The translations under genes and the position numbers were made by a program. A DNA stretch of 64,000 bases from Rummeliibacillus sp963792445 (GTDB lineage Bacteria > Bacillota > Bacilli > Bacillales_A > Planococcaceae). The stretch's first letter is position 1. Each line of letters begins with the position of its first letter. The notes beneath the pieces are model-generated. The model was not told where the DNA came from and searched no databases. It saw only the letters and a list, made by a program, of their open reading frames with translations. The stretch is from the NCBI GenBank assembly GCA_963792445.1, contig CAWBWO010000002.1:186001-250000 (forward strand). The letters run 5' to 3'. Positions 35,932 to 45,103 of the stretch are shown here, piece by piece.

Positions 35932-38259
35932 ATGACAAAATTACGAGTTCATGAATATGCGAAACAAGTAAGTAAGTCAAGTAAAGAAGTAATTGAACAG
36001 TTATCGAAGCTCCAAATTGACGTAAAAAACCATATGTCTATGTTAGAAAAAGAAGCAATTAGCAAATTGGATGGTGTATATAAAAAGAACAGCAGTACAC
36101 AACCAACTCATCAAAATGTTCAAAAAGGACAGCCAGGAACTCGTCCTGTAGCAAGAAAAGAGCAAAACTCTTCTAGTCCTGCTCAAACAAAACAAATAAA
36201 CAACCAAGGAAGTACTATGAATAACAATTCAACTTCAAGAGATCATTCTAAACCAAAACAAAATTCAAACAACAATAACAACAATAACAATAATAACAAT
36301 AATAATAATAATAATAATCAAAACCGCTCAAATAATAACGCCAATCATGGAAATAATAACAGTCATGGAGGCCGTGGAGGTAACAATAACCAAAACGGTA
36401 ACCGTAATTTTAATCAAAGAAGAAAACCGGGCATACACGGTGGGCAACGCCGTAAAAACCGTCCACAGCAAGCACCACAACCAGCAGTCAAAAAAGAATT
36501 ACCAGAAAAAATTACATTCTTTGAATCATTGTCAGTTGGCGAATTAGCAAAAAAATTAGGTCGCGAACCATCTGAAATCATCAAAAAGCTATTTTTACTT
36601 GGAGTAATGGCAACAATTAACCAAGAATTAGACCAAGATGCCATTGAATTAATCTGTTCTGATTATGGTGTAGAAGTGGAAGAAGAAGTACGTATCGATG
36701 TGACAGACTTAGATACTTATTTCGAAGAAGATGAAAATGAAAAACCAGAAGATCTTAAAGAACGACCACCAGTTGTAACTATTATGGGTCACGTTGACCA
36801 TGGTAAAACAACATTATTAGATTCAATCCGTAATACAAAAGTTACTGAAGGCGAAGCTGGCGGTATTACTCAACATATTGGTGCTTACCAAGTAGATGTA
36901 AAGGATAAAAAAATTACGTTCTTAGATACTCCAGGACACGCCGCGTTTACAACTATGCGTGCACGTGGAGCAAAAATCACTGATATAACCGTTTTAGTTG
37001 TAGCTGCTGATGATGGGGTTATGCCTCAAACAATTGAAGCGATTAACCATGCAAAAGCTGCAGAAGTGCCAATCATCGTTGCAGTAAACAAAATGGATAA
37101 GCCAACTGCAAACCCAGACCGAGTAATGCAAGAATTAACTGAACATGGTTTAGTTCCTGAAGATTGGGGTGGCGATACAATCTTCGTTCCGATTTCAGCA
37201 TTAACAGGAGAAGGAATTGATCAATTACTTGAAATGATTTTACTTGTTTCTGAAGTAGGAGAATTAAAAGCAAATCCAGATCGCCATGCAATTGGTTCAG
37301 TAATTGAAGCACAATTAGATAAAGGTCGTGGCTCTGTAGCTACATTATTAGTACAAAACGGAACTTTACATGTAGGTGATCCAATCGTTGTTGGTCATAC
37401 TTTTGGTCGAGTACGTGCTATGGTCAATGATGTAGGTCGTCGAGTGAAATCTGCTGGGCCATCAACACCAGTTGAAATTACTGGTTTAAATGAAGTACCT
37501 CAAGCTGGGGATCGCTTTGTTGTATTTGATGACGAAAAAACAGCTCGTCAAGTAGGTGAAGCTCGTGAAGCTACAGCAATTCAAGCTCAACGTACAGAAA
37601 AACAACGTATTACACTTGATAATCTATTTGAACAAATGAAACAAGGCGATATGAAAGAATTAAACTTAATCGTTAAAGCAGACGTTCAAGGTACAGTAGA
37701 AGCTATGGCTGCTTCACTTATGAAGATTGACGTTGAAGGCGTTAACGTGAAAATCATTCATACAGGTGCAGGTGCCATCACAGAATCAGATATCTCACTT
37801 GCGGCTGCTTCTAATGCCATCGTAATCGGCTTCAATGTACGTCCAGATGTGAATGCAAAACGTGCTGCTGAAGCAGAAGGTGTAGATATCCGTCTTCATA
37901 AAATTATTTATAAAGTAATTGAAGAAATTGAAGCTGCTATGAAAGGTATGCTTGACCCAGAATTCGAAGAAAAAGTAATTGGTTCTGCTGAAATCCGTGA
38001 AACATTTAAAGTTTCTAAAGTCGGCACAATTGCTGGTGGTTATGTAACATCTGGAAAACTTACACGTGATAGCGGTGTTCGAGTAATCCGTGATGGTATC
38101 GTAATCTTCGAAGGTGTATTAGATTCTTTAAAACGTTTTAAAGACGATGCAAAAGAAGTTGCAAAAGGTTACGAATGTGGTTTTACAATCAAAGACTACA
38201 ATGATATTAAAGTCGGAGATGAAATTGAAGCATTCATTATGGAAGAGATTAAACGCTAA
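35932..38259 (+). CDS. infB: Translation initiation factor IF-2
   Basis: 775 residues. N-terminal IF2-N motif (1-45, 'LRVHEYAKQVSKSSKEVI'), a long low-complexity linker (about 50-185) with a run of 17 asparagines, a second IF2-N copy (about 200-250), then the G domain: G1 'GHVDHGKT' (about residue 287), G3 'DTPGHAAF', G4 'NKMDKP', G5 'SALTGEG'. Domains II-IV follow and bind fMet-tRNA. The stop overlaps the ylxP ATG (TAATG). Intact. Confidence 0.98.
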   Translation: MTKLRVHEYAKQVSKSSKEVIEQLSKLQIDVKNHMSMLEKEAISKLDGVYKKNSSTQPTHQNVQKGQPGTRPVARKEQNSSSPAQTKQINNQGSTMNNNSTSRDHSKPKQNSNNNNNNNNNNNNNNNNNQNRSNNNANHGNNNSHGGRGGNNNQNGNRNFNQRRKPGIHGGQRRKNRPQQAPQPAVKKELPEKITFFESLSVGELAKKLGREPSEIIKKLFLLGVMATINQELDQDAIELICSDYGVEVEEEVRIDVTDLDTYFEEDENEKPEDLKERPPVVTIMGHVDHGKTTLLDSIRNTKVTEGEAGGITQHIGAYQVDVKDKKITFLDTPGHAAFTTMRARGAKITDITVLVVAADDGVMPQTIEAINHAKAAEVPIIVAVNKMDKPTANPDRVMQELTEHGLVPEDWGGDTIFVPISALTGEGIDQLLEMILLVSEVGELKANPDRHAIGSVIEAQLDKGRGSVATLLVQNGTLHVGDPIVVGHTFGRVRAMVNDVGRRVKSAGPSTPVEITGLNEVPQAGDRFVVFDDEKTARQVGEAREATAIQAQRTEKQRITLDNLFEQMKQGDMKELNLIVKADVQGTVEAMAASLMKIDVEGVNVKIIHTGAGAITESDISLAAASNAIVIGFNVRPDVNAKRAAEAEGVDIRLHKIIYKVIEEIEAAMKGMLDPEFEEKVIGSAEIRETFKVSKVGTIAGGYVTSGKLTRDSGVRVIRDGIVIFEGVLDSLKRFKDDAKEVAKGYECGFTIKDYNDIKVGDEIEAFIMEEIKR
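36268..36318 (+). repeat. (AAY)17 tract encoding 17 asparagines in IF-2
   Basis: Seventeen consecutive AAC/AAT codons (residues 113-129), ending in six pure AAT. It lies in the disordered linker between the N-terminal domain and the G domain. A tract like this can slip in replication, so length may vary between strains without breaking the frame. Confidence 0.9.
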
Positions 38260-38537
38260 TGATTGTCTATGCAGAGTGTGAATTCTTCGTCCCTTCTGCA
38301 CATTCGCTAAAAGAGAAGAGAGCAGTATTGCAGCGTATGATTACTCGTACAAAACAAAAATACAATGTCTCAATAGCGGAAATTGATCATCAAGACGTTT
38401 GGCAAAGAACCCTTCTGGCACTTGTAACAGTTGCATCCTCACAACAAGCAGCAGAAAAAGAATTAAGTCGTGCGATTGCCTTTTTAGAATCAAATCCTGA
38501 ATGGCAATGTCAAAACATACAACGAGAGTTTTTATAG
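38259..38537 (+). CDS. ylxP: YlxP, DUF503 family protein
   Basis: 92 residues: 'SAHSLKEKRAVLQRMITRTKQKYNVSIAEID' region (shortened) is the DUF503 signature, a ferredoxin-like fold. Function is not firmly known; it is always near infB/rbfA and may act in ribosome assembly. It overlaps infB by one base and is followed by rbfA. Confidence 0.93.
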   Translation: MIVYAECEFFVPSAHSLKEKRAVLQRMITRTKQKYNVSIAEIDHQDVWQRTLLALVTVASSQQAAEKELSRAIAFLESNPEWQCQNIQREFL

Positions 38538-38557
38538 AAACAAAGAGGTGAATCGAT

Positions 38558-38908
38558 ATGTCAATGCGTTCAAACCGTGTTGCAGAACAAATGAAAAAAG
38601 AACTTGCTGATGTTATTAGTCGTAAGCTAAAAGATCCAAGAGTTGGATTTGTAACTGTAACAGATGTAGATGTAACAGGAGATCTACAACAAGCAACAGT
38701 CTATATTACTTGTTTAGGTACAGAAAGAGAACGTCAAGATACGATGAAAGGTCTCGAAAAAGCAAAAGGCTTTATTCGTTCTGAATTAAGTCATCGTATT
38801 CGTTTACGAATAACACCAGAACTTACATTTGAGTTTGACTCATCTGTTGAGTACGGTAATCGAATTGACACATTGTTACGTCAACTTAACGATTCGCAAG
38901 AACAATAA
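38558..38908 (+). CDS. rbfA: Ribosome-binding factor A
   Basis: 116 residues: 'SNRVAEQMKKELADVI', 'DPRVGFVTVTDVDVTGDL' and 'LRITPELTFEFDSSVEYG' are RbfA signatures. It binds the 30S subunit and helps process the 5' end of 16S rRNA. A strong terminator follows, so it ends this operon. Confidence 0.96.
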   Translation: MSMRSNRVAEQMKKELADVISRKLKDPRVGFVTVTDVDVTGDLQQATVYITCLGTERERQDTMKGLEKAKGFIRSELSHRIRLRITPELTFEFDSSVEYGNRIDTLLRQLNDSQEQ

Positions 38909-38910
38909 TC

Positions 38911-38945
38911 AAAAAGCCTGCAGATAAAACATTTGCAGGCTTTTT
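38911..38945 (+). terminator. Terminator after rbfA
   Basis: AAAAAGCCTGCA (38911-38922) pairs with TGCAGGCTTTTT (38934-38945), 12 bp, symmetrical, so it could also work on the other strand. Confidence 0.9.
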
Positions 38946-38979
38946 CTCATATAAAGCGGAAAACGCCCGTTAAAAGGAA

Positions 38980-39038
38980 GATAGCCTAAAAGCGCCGCGT
39001 CCTGCGGCAACGGCTATCGGGTACACGTCCTGTGCACC
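38980..39038. repeat. REP-like structured element with two GTCCT-loop hairpins
   Basis: GATAGCC (38980-38986) pairs with GGCTATC (39012-39018) and encloses a hairpin GCCGC-GTCCT-GCGGC (38994-39008). Directly after it a second hairpin GGTACAC-GTCCT-GTGCACC (39020-39038, one mismatch) has the identical loop. The region is GC-rich in an AT-rich genome and has no T-tail. Palindromic intergenic repeats with CGTCCTG loops occur in Bacillaceae genomes as far as I recall. Only one copy is in this window. Confidence 0.6.
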
Positions 39039-39078
39039 TTCTAAAAAAATTACATTTTAAGCAAAGGAGTGAACATGC

Positions 39079-39995
39079 ATGCAGCATGGCATTCTCCCAT
39101 TATGGAAAGAAAGAGGCATGACCTCTCATGATTGTGTATTTAAAATACGTAAAATCCTTCATACTAAAAAAGTAGGACATACAGGGACATTAGACCCTGG
39201 TGTTGAAGGAGTTTTACCGATTTGTATTGGTAATGCAACAAGACTTGCTGAATACTTAACTGATGCTGGTAAAGTATATGAAGCAATAATAGAAATTGGG
39301 ACCGCTACAACAACAGAAGATGCTGAGGGTGAAGTGGTTCAAGAAGATTCAACAGAAAAGCGCATTACTCGTTCTCAAATTCTAGAAGCTCTAAAATCAT
39401 TAACAGGTGTTATTTCTCAAACGCCACCTATGTTTTCAGCAGTGAAGGTTAATGGTCGGAAATTATATGAATATGCTAGAAATGGTGAAACTGTAGAGCG
39501 TCCAACTCGTCAAATTACAATTTATTCATTAGAATTGACTAGACGATTGTGAAGATTTATGAAGGGAAGAACATTAAATTCCCAGTTCGTATTGCATGTA
39601 GTAAAGGAACGTATATTCGCACACTAGCTGTTCAAATTGGTCAAGCACTTGGATATCCAGCCCATATGGCATCATTAATTCGTACAAAATCAGGTACTTT
39701 TACAAAAGAAGATTGTATCACATTGGATAAATTACAAGAATTAGCAGAGAACAATCACTTAGAAAAATGCATTAAACCATTAGAGTATGCATTGGTCGAT
39801 TTTCCAAAAATAGAAATCACCTTAGATATTCATAAAAAAATTACGAATGGACAAGTGCTGCCAAGTCATCCTTATCTCAAAGAACATGATAAAATAGTAT
39901 ACATGGAAAATAACAAAGCGGTTGCTGTCTATGTCCAGCATCCGGAAAAAAAGGGATTTATGAAGCCAGAAAAAATGTTCCCGAAAGTTGATTAG
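39079..39995 (+). pseudogene. truB: tRNA pseudouridine(55) synthase TruB, one missing base
   Basis: TruB makes pseudouridine 55 in the T loop of all tRNAs. First frame: 'GMTSHDCVFKIRKIL' and 'KKVGHTGTLDPGVEGVLPIC' with the catalytic aspartate in 'TLDPG'. Second frame: 'CSKGTYIRTLAVQIGQALGYPAHM' region (shortened). One base is missing near 39541-39543, giving a stop at 39552. Corrected length is 305 residues, normal. Ribosome site AAAGGAGTG. This is the first frame break after 25 kb without any. Confidence 0.9.
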
Positions 39996-40006
39996 GAGGC
40001 AGTCGC

Positions 40007-40954
40007 ATGAAAGTCATTCAACTGATGTACCCTCATCAAATTAGTTCAGACGAAATAAGTGGGCCATATTCTTTAGCAATTGGTTTTTTCGATGGGGTAC
40101 ATCGTGGACATCAAGCTGTTATTGAACAAGCAAAAAAATATGTAAAAGACAAAGAGTCAAAACTTGCAGTAATGACGTTTGATCCTCATCCATCAATTGT
40201 ATTAGGTCAACGTAAAGAACAAGTATTTTATATCACGCCATTAAAACAAAAACTTGAGATATTAGAAGAACTACAAGTAGATACAGTATTTGTTGTTCGT
40301 TTCACATCAGATTTTGCAAAATTAAGTCCACAACAATTTGTAGAAGTATTTATCCGGAATTTAAATATTCGACATGTAACTGCCGGATTTGATTTTACAT
40401 TTGGAGTGAAAGGAAGCGGAACGATGAAGGATTTAGAAGTAATGAGCAATGGAGATTATGGAGTATCAGTTGTAGAAAAACAACAAATTGATTCAGAAAA
40501 AATTAGCTCAACTCGAATTCGTCAGGCATTAAAAGAAGGGGATATGGAACAAGCTCGTGAGTTTCTTGGACGACCATATCAAATACCAGGGATTGTAGTA
40601 CATGGCGATAAGCGCGGAAGACAAATTGGTTTTCCTACAGCAAATGTACAGGAAGTGGAAGGATCTTTCATACCTGCAACAGGCGTCTATGCAGTTCGCA
40701 TACAAGTACAAAACAAATGGCATGATGGTGTATGTAATGTAGGATATAAACCTACCTTTAAAAACCCAGATGAAAAGAATTTAACAATAGAAGTATATAT
40801 CAATAATTTTGACAAAAACATTTATGGTGAAGAAGTTAAAGTGGACTGGTACAAGTTCATTCGTAGTGAAAGAAAATTTGATGGAATCGAATCATTAAAA
40901 GCACAAATTGAATTAGACAAACAACATGCTATGGAATATTTGAGTCATTGCTAG
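40007..40954 (+). CDS. ribF: Bifunctional riboflavin kinase / FAD synthetase
   Basis: 315 residues. FMN adenylyltransferase domain with 'GFFDGVHRGHQ' (HxGH-type nucleotidyl transferase motif) and 'SSTRIRQAL'; C-terminal flavokinase domain with 'RGRQIGFPTANV' and 'GVYAVRI'. It makes FMN and FAD from riboflavin. In B. subtilis the gene is called ribC. TAGGAGG ribosome site, 12 bases after truB. Confidence 0.96.
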   Translation: MKVIQLMYPHQISSDEISGPYSLAIGFFDGVHRGHQAVIEQAKKYVKDKESKLAVMTFDPHPSIVLGQRKEQVFYITPLKQKLEILEELQVDTVFVVRFTSDFAKLSPQQFVEVFIRNLNIRHVTAGFDFTFGVKGSGTMKDLEVMSNGDYGVSVVEKQQIDSEKISSTRIRQALKEGDMEQAREFLGRPYQIPGIVVHGDKRGRQIGFPTANVQEVEGSFIPATGVYAVRIQVQNKWHDGVCNVGYKPTFKNPDEKNLTIEVYINNFDKNIYGEEVKVDWYKFIRSERKFDGIESLKAQIELDKQHAMEYLSHC

Positions 40955-40968
40955 ACCAATTAAATTAG

Positions 40969-40997
40969 TTGCATGAGATAACTCTTTGTGTTAATAT
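40969..40997 (+). promoter_or_regulatory. Sigma-A promoter of rpsO
   Basis: TTGCAT (40969-40974), 17 bases, TAATAT (40992-40997), 15 bases after the ribF stop. Third promoter in this window with the TTGCAT/17 arrangement. Confidence 0.6.
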
Positions 40998-41001
40998 TTC
41001 T

Positions 41002-41103
41002 TAAGTGACTTGTATAACGAGTCGCTTAACCATTACTTGGCACATCGAATCACCAACGGGTAGCTCAGTGATTGGGGATATTTTAATTTAGGAGGTGAAA
41101 CGG
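41002..41103 (+). promoter_or_regulatory. rpsO mRNA leader, candidate S15 autoregulatory RNA
   Basis: TAAGTGACT (41002-41010) pairs with AGTCGCTTA (41020-41028), 9 bp, including a U-G pair next to a G-C pair. That GU/GC motif is what S15 recognises in 16S rRNA and in the Geobacillus rpsO leader. A second helix, AATCAC with GTGATT (about 41048-41074), follows before the ribosome site TAGGAGGTG. Pairing is seen; S15 control is inferred from known rpsO leaders. Confidence 0.5.
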
Positions 41104-41373
41104 ATGGCACTTACACAAGAACGTAAAAATGAAATCATTGCTGAATTCCGTACACACGAAAGTGATACTGGTTCACCAGAAGTTCAAATCGCTGTCCTAA
41201 CGGAAGAGATTAACAACTTAAACGAACATTTACGTGTTCACAAAAAAGACCACCACTCTCGTCGCGGTTTATTCAAAATGGTCGGACGTCGTCGTAACTT
41301 ATTAAAATACTTACGTGAAAATGACGTACCACGCTACCGTGAAATCATTACAAAACTCGGCTTACGTCGATAA
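41104..41373 (+). CDS. rpsO: 30S ribosomal protein S15
   Basis: 89 residues: 'HESDTGSPEVQIAVLTEEIN', 'HKKDHHSRRGLFKMVGRRR' and 'LLKYLRENDVPRY' are diagnostic. A GTG nine bases upstream is in frame, but ATG 41104 gives the universal MALTQERK start. Binds the central 16S domain early in assembly and probably represses its own mRNA. Confidence 0.98.
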   Translation: MALTQERKNEIIAEFRTHESDTGSPEVQIAVLTEEINNLNEHLRVHKKDHHSRRGLFKMVGRRRNLLKYLRENDVPRYREIITKLGLRR

Positions 41374-41386
41374 AATGCACTTTTCG

Positions 41387-41409
41387 AAAGCGGGCTTGTC
41401 CCGCTTTTT
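41387..41409 (+). terminator. Terminator after rpsO
   Basis: AAAGCGGG (41387-41394) pairs with CCCGCTTT (41400-41407), then TTC. Short loop CTTGT. Confidence 0.85.
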
Positions 41410-41491
41410 CTTTATGTTTTAATAAATAAAACCTCCTAATTTATAATTGAAACTACAATATAAAGAAATGTTTCGCAATGCATAATTATTT

Positions 41492-41520
41492 TTGATAAAC
41501 TACAAGTAACTACATAACAT
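41492..41520 (+). promoter_or_regulatory. Sigma-A promoter candidate of pnp
   Basis: TTGATA (41492-41497), 17 bases, TAACAT (41515-41520), 47 bases before the pnp start and after the rpsO terminator. Confidence 0.55.
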
Positions 41521-41566
41521 AATCACATACGTGATAGGTTTTCTTTTTAAGAGAGGAGTTCAATAT

Positions 41567-43678
41567 ATGAACGAGAAACAGGTATTTACCTACGAATGGG
41601 CAGGACGACCTTTACAAATTGAAGTCGGCCAACTCGCAAAGCAAGCTAATGGAGCCGTTATGGTTCGTTACGGGGAAACTGCTGTATTATGTAATGCAAC
41701 GATGTCGAAACAAGCTAAGCAAACAGATTTCTTCCCATTAACAGTAAACTATGAAGAAAAGCTATATGCTGCAGGTAAAATTCCAGGAGGATTTATTAAA
41801 CGTGAAGGACGACCATCTGAAAAAGCAGTGCTTACATCACGCTTAATCGATCGTCCTATCCGCCCACTTTTCCCAGATGGATTCCGAAATGAAGTACAGG
41901 TTATTTCTATGGTTATGTCAGCAGATCCTGACTGCAGCACAGAAATGGCAGCAATGATTGGTTCTTCACTTGCATTAATGGTTTCTGATATTCCATTTGA
42001 TGGTCCAATTGCTGGCGTTCAAGTAGGTATGATTAACGATGAATTCATTGTTAACCCAACAGTTGAACAATGGAAAGTCTCAACCATCAATTTAACAGTT
42101 GCAGGTACAAAAGATGCGATTAACATGGTTGAAGCAGGTGCTCTAGAAGTTCCTGAAGAAACAATGCTTGAAGCAATCATGTTTGGTCATGAAGAAATTA
42201 AAAAATTAATTGCTTTCCAAGAAGAAGTAACTGCACAAGCTGGAAAAGAAAAAATTGAAGTAACTCTTCATGAATTGGATGCGGAGCTAACTGCAGCGAT
42301 TACTTCCGAATATGAAGTGAAAATGGTTGCAGCAATTCAAACACATGAAAAACATGCACGTGACGAAGCAATTGGAGCGGTAAAAGAAGAAGTCATAGCT
42401 AAATATGAAGAACAAGAAGCAGATGAAGTAACGTTAAAACAAGTTTCACAAATTCTAGATAAAATGGTAAAAGAAGAAGTTCGTCGTTTAATTACTGAAG
42501 AAAAAATTCGCCCTGATGGTCGTAAACTAGATGAAATTCGCCCATTATCATCTGAAGTAGGTCTATTACCTCGTGCTCATGGTTCAGGTTTATTTACTCG
42601 TGGACAAACTCAAGCATTATCAATTTGTACATTAGGTTCATTGAGTGATGTGCAAATTATCGATGGTCTTGGTGTAGAAGAATCTAAACGCTTTATGCAC
42701 CATTACAACTTCCCACAATTCTCAGTTGGTGAAACTGGCCCGATGCGTGGACCAGGTCGCCGTGAAATCGGTCATGGTGCTTTAGGTGAACGTGCACTAT
42801 CTGCTGTTATTCCTGATGAAAAAGACTTCCCATATACAATACGTTGTGTATCTGAAGTATTAGAATCAAATGGTTCAACTTCACAAGCAAGTATTTGTGG
42901 CTCATGCTTAGCACTTATGGATGCAGGTGTGCCAATTAAAGCACCAGTTGCTGGTATTGCAATGGGTCTTGTGAAAAAAGGCGATTATTACTCAATTTTA
43001 ACTGATATTCAAGGGATGGAAGACCATCTTGGTGATATGGACTTTAAAGTGGCAGGTACAGCGAAAGGTGTTACTGCACTTCAAATGGATATTAAAATTG
43101 ATGGCTTATCTCGTGAAATCCTACATGAGGCGTTGGTACAAGCAAAACGTGGTCGTATGATTATTCTTGACTCAATGCTTGCAACACTTTCTGGACCACG
43201 TCATCATTTATCAACTTATGCACCAAAAATTAAGAGTATCCATATTAATCCAGATAAAATCCGTGATGTCATCGGGCCTGGAGGTAAACAAATTAACAAA
43301 ATCATCGAAGAAACAGGCGTGAAAATAGATACAGAACAAGATGGTACAATTTTCATCTCATCTTCTGATGAAACAATGATTAACCGTGCAAAAGAAATTA
43401 TCGAAAATATTGTTCGCGAAGCAAAAGTAGGCGAATATTATATGGGGAAAGTAAAACGTATCGAAAAATTCGGTGCATTCCTTGAAATTTTCCCAGGTAA
43501 AGACGGCTTACTTCACATCTCTGAAATTCAAGAAGAACGCACAAAAGCAGTTGAAGATGTCTTGAAATTAGGGGATGAGTTATTGGTGAAAGTTATTGAA
43601 ATTGATCACCAAGGTCGCGTTAACTTATCTCGAAAAGCTGTACTTAAAGAAGAAAAAGAACGCGCTGAAGAAAACTAA
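41567..43678 (+). CDS. pnp: Polyribonucleotide nucleotidyltransferase (PNPase)
   Basis: 703 residues. Two RNase PH-like domains ('RPIRPLFPDGFRNEVQVI' in the first; 'FTRGQTQALSICTLGS' and 'GPGRREIGHGALGERAL' in the second), a helical linker, KH domain ('IRDVIGPGGKQINKIIEETG', shortened) and S1 domain ('VGEYYMGKVKRIEKFGAFLEI', shortened). Main 3'-5' phosphorolytic exonuclease for mRNA decay. ATG 41567 follows GAGAGGAG; the frame upstream to 41531 is not used. Confidence 0.98.
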   Translation: MNEKQVFTYEWAGRPLQIEVGQLAKQANGAVMVRYGETAVLCNATMSKQAKQTDFFPLTVNYEEKLYAAGKIPGGFIKREGRPSEKAVLTSRLIDRPIRPLFPDGFRNEVQVISMVMSADPDCSTEMAAMIGSSLALMVSDIPFDGPIAGVQVGMINDEFIVNPTVEQWKVSTINLTVAGTKDAINMVEAGALEVPEETMLEAIMFGHEEIKKLIAFQEEVTAQAGKEKIEVTLHELDAELTAAITSEYEVKMVAAIQTHEKHARDEAIGAVKEEVIAKYEEQEADEVTLKQVSQILDKMVKEEVRRLITEEKIRPDGRKLDEIRPLSSEVGLLPRAHGSGLFTRGQTQALSICTLGSLSDVQIIDGLGVEESKRFMHHYNFPQFSVGETGPMRGPGRREIGHGALGERALSAVIPDEKDFPYTIRCVSEVLESNGSTSQASICGSCLALMDAGVPIKAPVAGIAMGLVKKGDYYSILTDIQGMEDHLGDMDFKVAGTAKGVTALQMDIKIDGLSREILHEALVQAKRGRMIILDSMLATLSGPRHHLSTYAPKIKSIHINPDKIRDVIGPGGKQINKIIEETGVKIDTEQDGTIFISSSDETMINRAKEIIENIVREAKVGEYYMGKVKRIEKFGAFLEIFPGKDGLLHISEIQEERTKAVEDVLKLGDELLVKVIEIDHQGRVNLSRKAVLKEEKERAEEN

Positions 43679-43816
43679 AAGTAATACGTTTCAGGGTAAT
43701 CGTTAGAACAGATAAAAAGCAATAGTCTAAAATACCAGGGAATAGTGGTGTAAGCTGATCTGTTTTAGCATATACTTCAATATGAATTTTTGGGAAACTC
43801 ACATCTAAAAATAATC

Positions 43817-43849
43817 AAGGTTGTCCATGTTACTAGGGCAACCTTTTTT
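43817..43849 (+). terminator. Terminator between pnp and mlpA
   Basis: AAGGTTGTCC (43817-43826) pairs with GGGCAACCTT (43836-43845) with one G-U, then TTTT. The preceding 138 bases after pnp hold no gene; B. subtilis has ylxY (a polysaccharide deacetylase) at this place, which is absent here. Confidence 0.85.
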
Positions 43850-43867
43850 ACATAAGGAGGAAAATGA

Positions 43868-45103
43868 TTGGTAACAAAACATATTTGCCAAAATGGGGTT
43901 CGAATATTAGTAGAAAAATTACCATATGTACGTTCTGTATCTATGGGAATATGGGTAAATGTTGGCTCTTCCGATGAAAAGCCAGAAGAAAATGGGATTA
44001 CTCATTTTATAGAGCATATGCTTTTTAAAGGTACATACAGTAGAACAGCGAAAGAAATTGCAGAATCTTTTGACCGAATCGGGGGTCAGTTAAATGCTTT
44101 CACTTCAAAAGAAAACACTTGCTACTATGCTGTTACACTAGACCATCATGCAAAAGAAGCAATAACTATATTAGCTGATATGTTTTTCCATTCTAAATTT
44201 GCAGAATCGGAAATTGAAAAAGAACGACAAGTGATTTTTGAAGAAATGGCGATGGTGGAAGATACACCAGATGATGATGTAGATGAACGACTTTGGAGTG
44301 CCATGTATCCCAATCATCCAATGGGAGCACCAATTTTAGGGACAGAAGAAACATTAGCAACTTTTACAAAAGAAAAAATCGAAGCATATATGAATGAGCA
44401 TTATACACCAGATAAAATCGTAATCTCCATTGCAGGTAATATATCGAATGAATTAGTCAATCAAGTGATCTTTCTATTTGGTCAATTTTCAAGAACTTTT
44501 CCGCAATCGAGTAACCTAACACCTATGTCTTACCCATTGTTTATCCCAGGAAAAGTGAAAAAAGAAAGTAATACGGAACAATCGCATTTAGCTTTGGGTT
44601 ACGAAGGTTTAACAATTAAAGATCCAAATCTTATGAGTTTACTTGTTCTCAACAATATTTTGGGGGATACGACGTCTTCAAGGCTATTTCAGAAAGTACG
44701 AGAAGAAAAGGCATTAGCTTATTCCATTTTTTCCTATTATTCTGCCTACGAAAATGCTGGAGCCTTTATGATTTATGGAGGTACTTCACCAGATAAGCTA
44801 ATAAAACTAGAAGAAACGATATTTCAAACCATCGATCAATTGGTTAAAAATGGTGTATCCAATATCGAAATTCAATATGCCAAAGAACAATTAGAGAGTA
44901 CTTTATTATTAGGACTTGAAACTTCAAATGATTTCATGAATCACAATGCAAAAAACGAGCTAATATTTGGAAAAGATAAAACAGTGGAACAAACATTGCA
45001 AGAACTAAGCGCTGTAGATGAAGAGAGTGTAAATCAAATTATTCCACAACTTTTAACAAAACCATATGCAAGATCTGTTATTCAGCCAGCTAAGGGGATA
45101 TAG
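43868..45103 (+). CDS. mlpA: M16-family zinc peptidase MlpA (YmxG)
   Basis: 411 residues. Inverted zinc motif 'HFIEH' (about residue 45) followed by a conserved glutamate in 'ERQVIFEEMAM' about 75 residues later, as in processing peptidases, and the C-terminal R/Y-containing 'LAYSIFSYYSAYENAG'. Start TTG at 43868, seven bases after AAGGAGG; the ATG at 43864 is out of frame. In B. subtilis MlpA affects aprE expression. Its terminator overlaps the stop codon. Confidence 0.92.
   Translation: MVTKHICQNGVRILVEKLPYVRSVSMGIWVNVGSSDEKPEENGITHFIEHMLFKGTYSRTAKEIAESFDRIGGQLNAFTSKENTCYYAVTLDHHAKEAITILADMFFHSKFAESEIEKERQVIFEEMAMVEDTPDDDVDERLWSAMYPNHPMGAPILGTEETLATFTKEKIEAYMNEHYTPDKIVISIAGNISNELVNQVIFLFGQFSRTFPQSSNLTPMSYPLFIPGKVKKESNTEQSHLALGYEGLTIKDPNLMSLLVLNNILGDTTSSRLFQKVREEKALAYSIFSYYSAYENAGAFMIYGGTSPDKLIKLEETIFQTIDQLVKNGVSNIEIQYAKEQLESTLLLGLETSNDFMNHNAKNELIFGKDKTVEQTLQELSAVDEESVNQIIPQLLTKPYARSVIQPAKGI

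Noticed and set aside
41054..41076. tRNA-like string GGGTAGCTCAGTGATTGGGG in the rpsO leader
   Set aside because: It resembles a tRNA D-arm only; no acceptor, anticodon or T-arm (GGTTCGAATC) follows, and it lies in the structured rpsO leader.
43709..43775. AACAGAT ... ATCTGTT inverted repeat after pnp
   Set aside because: 7-bp arms about 50 bases apart in AT-rich sequence, no further structure; likely chance.
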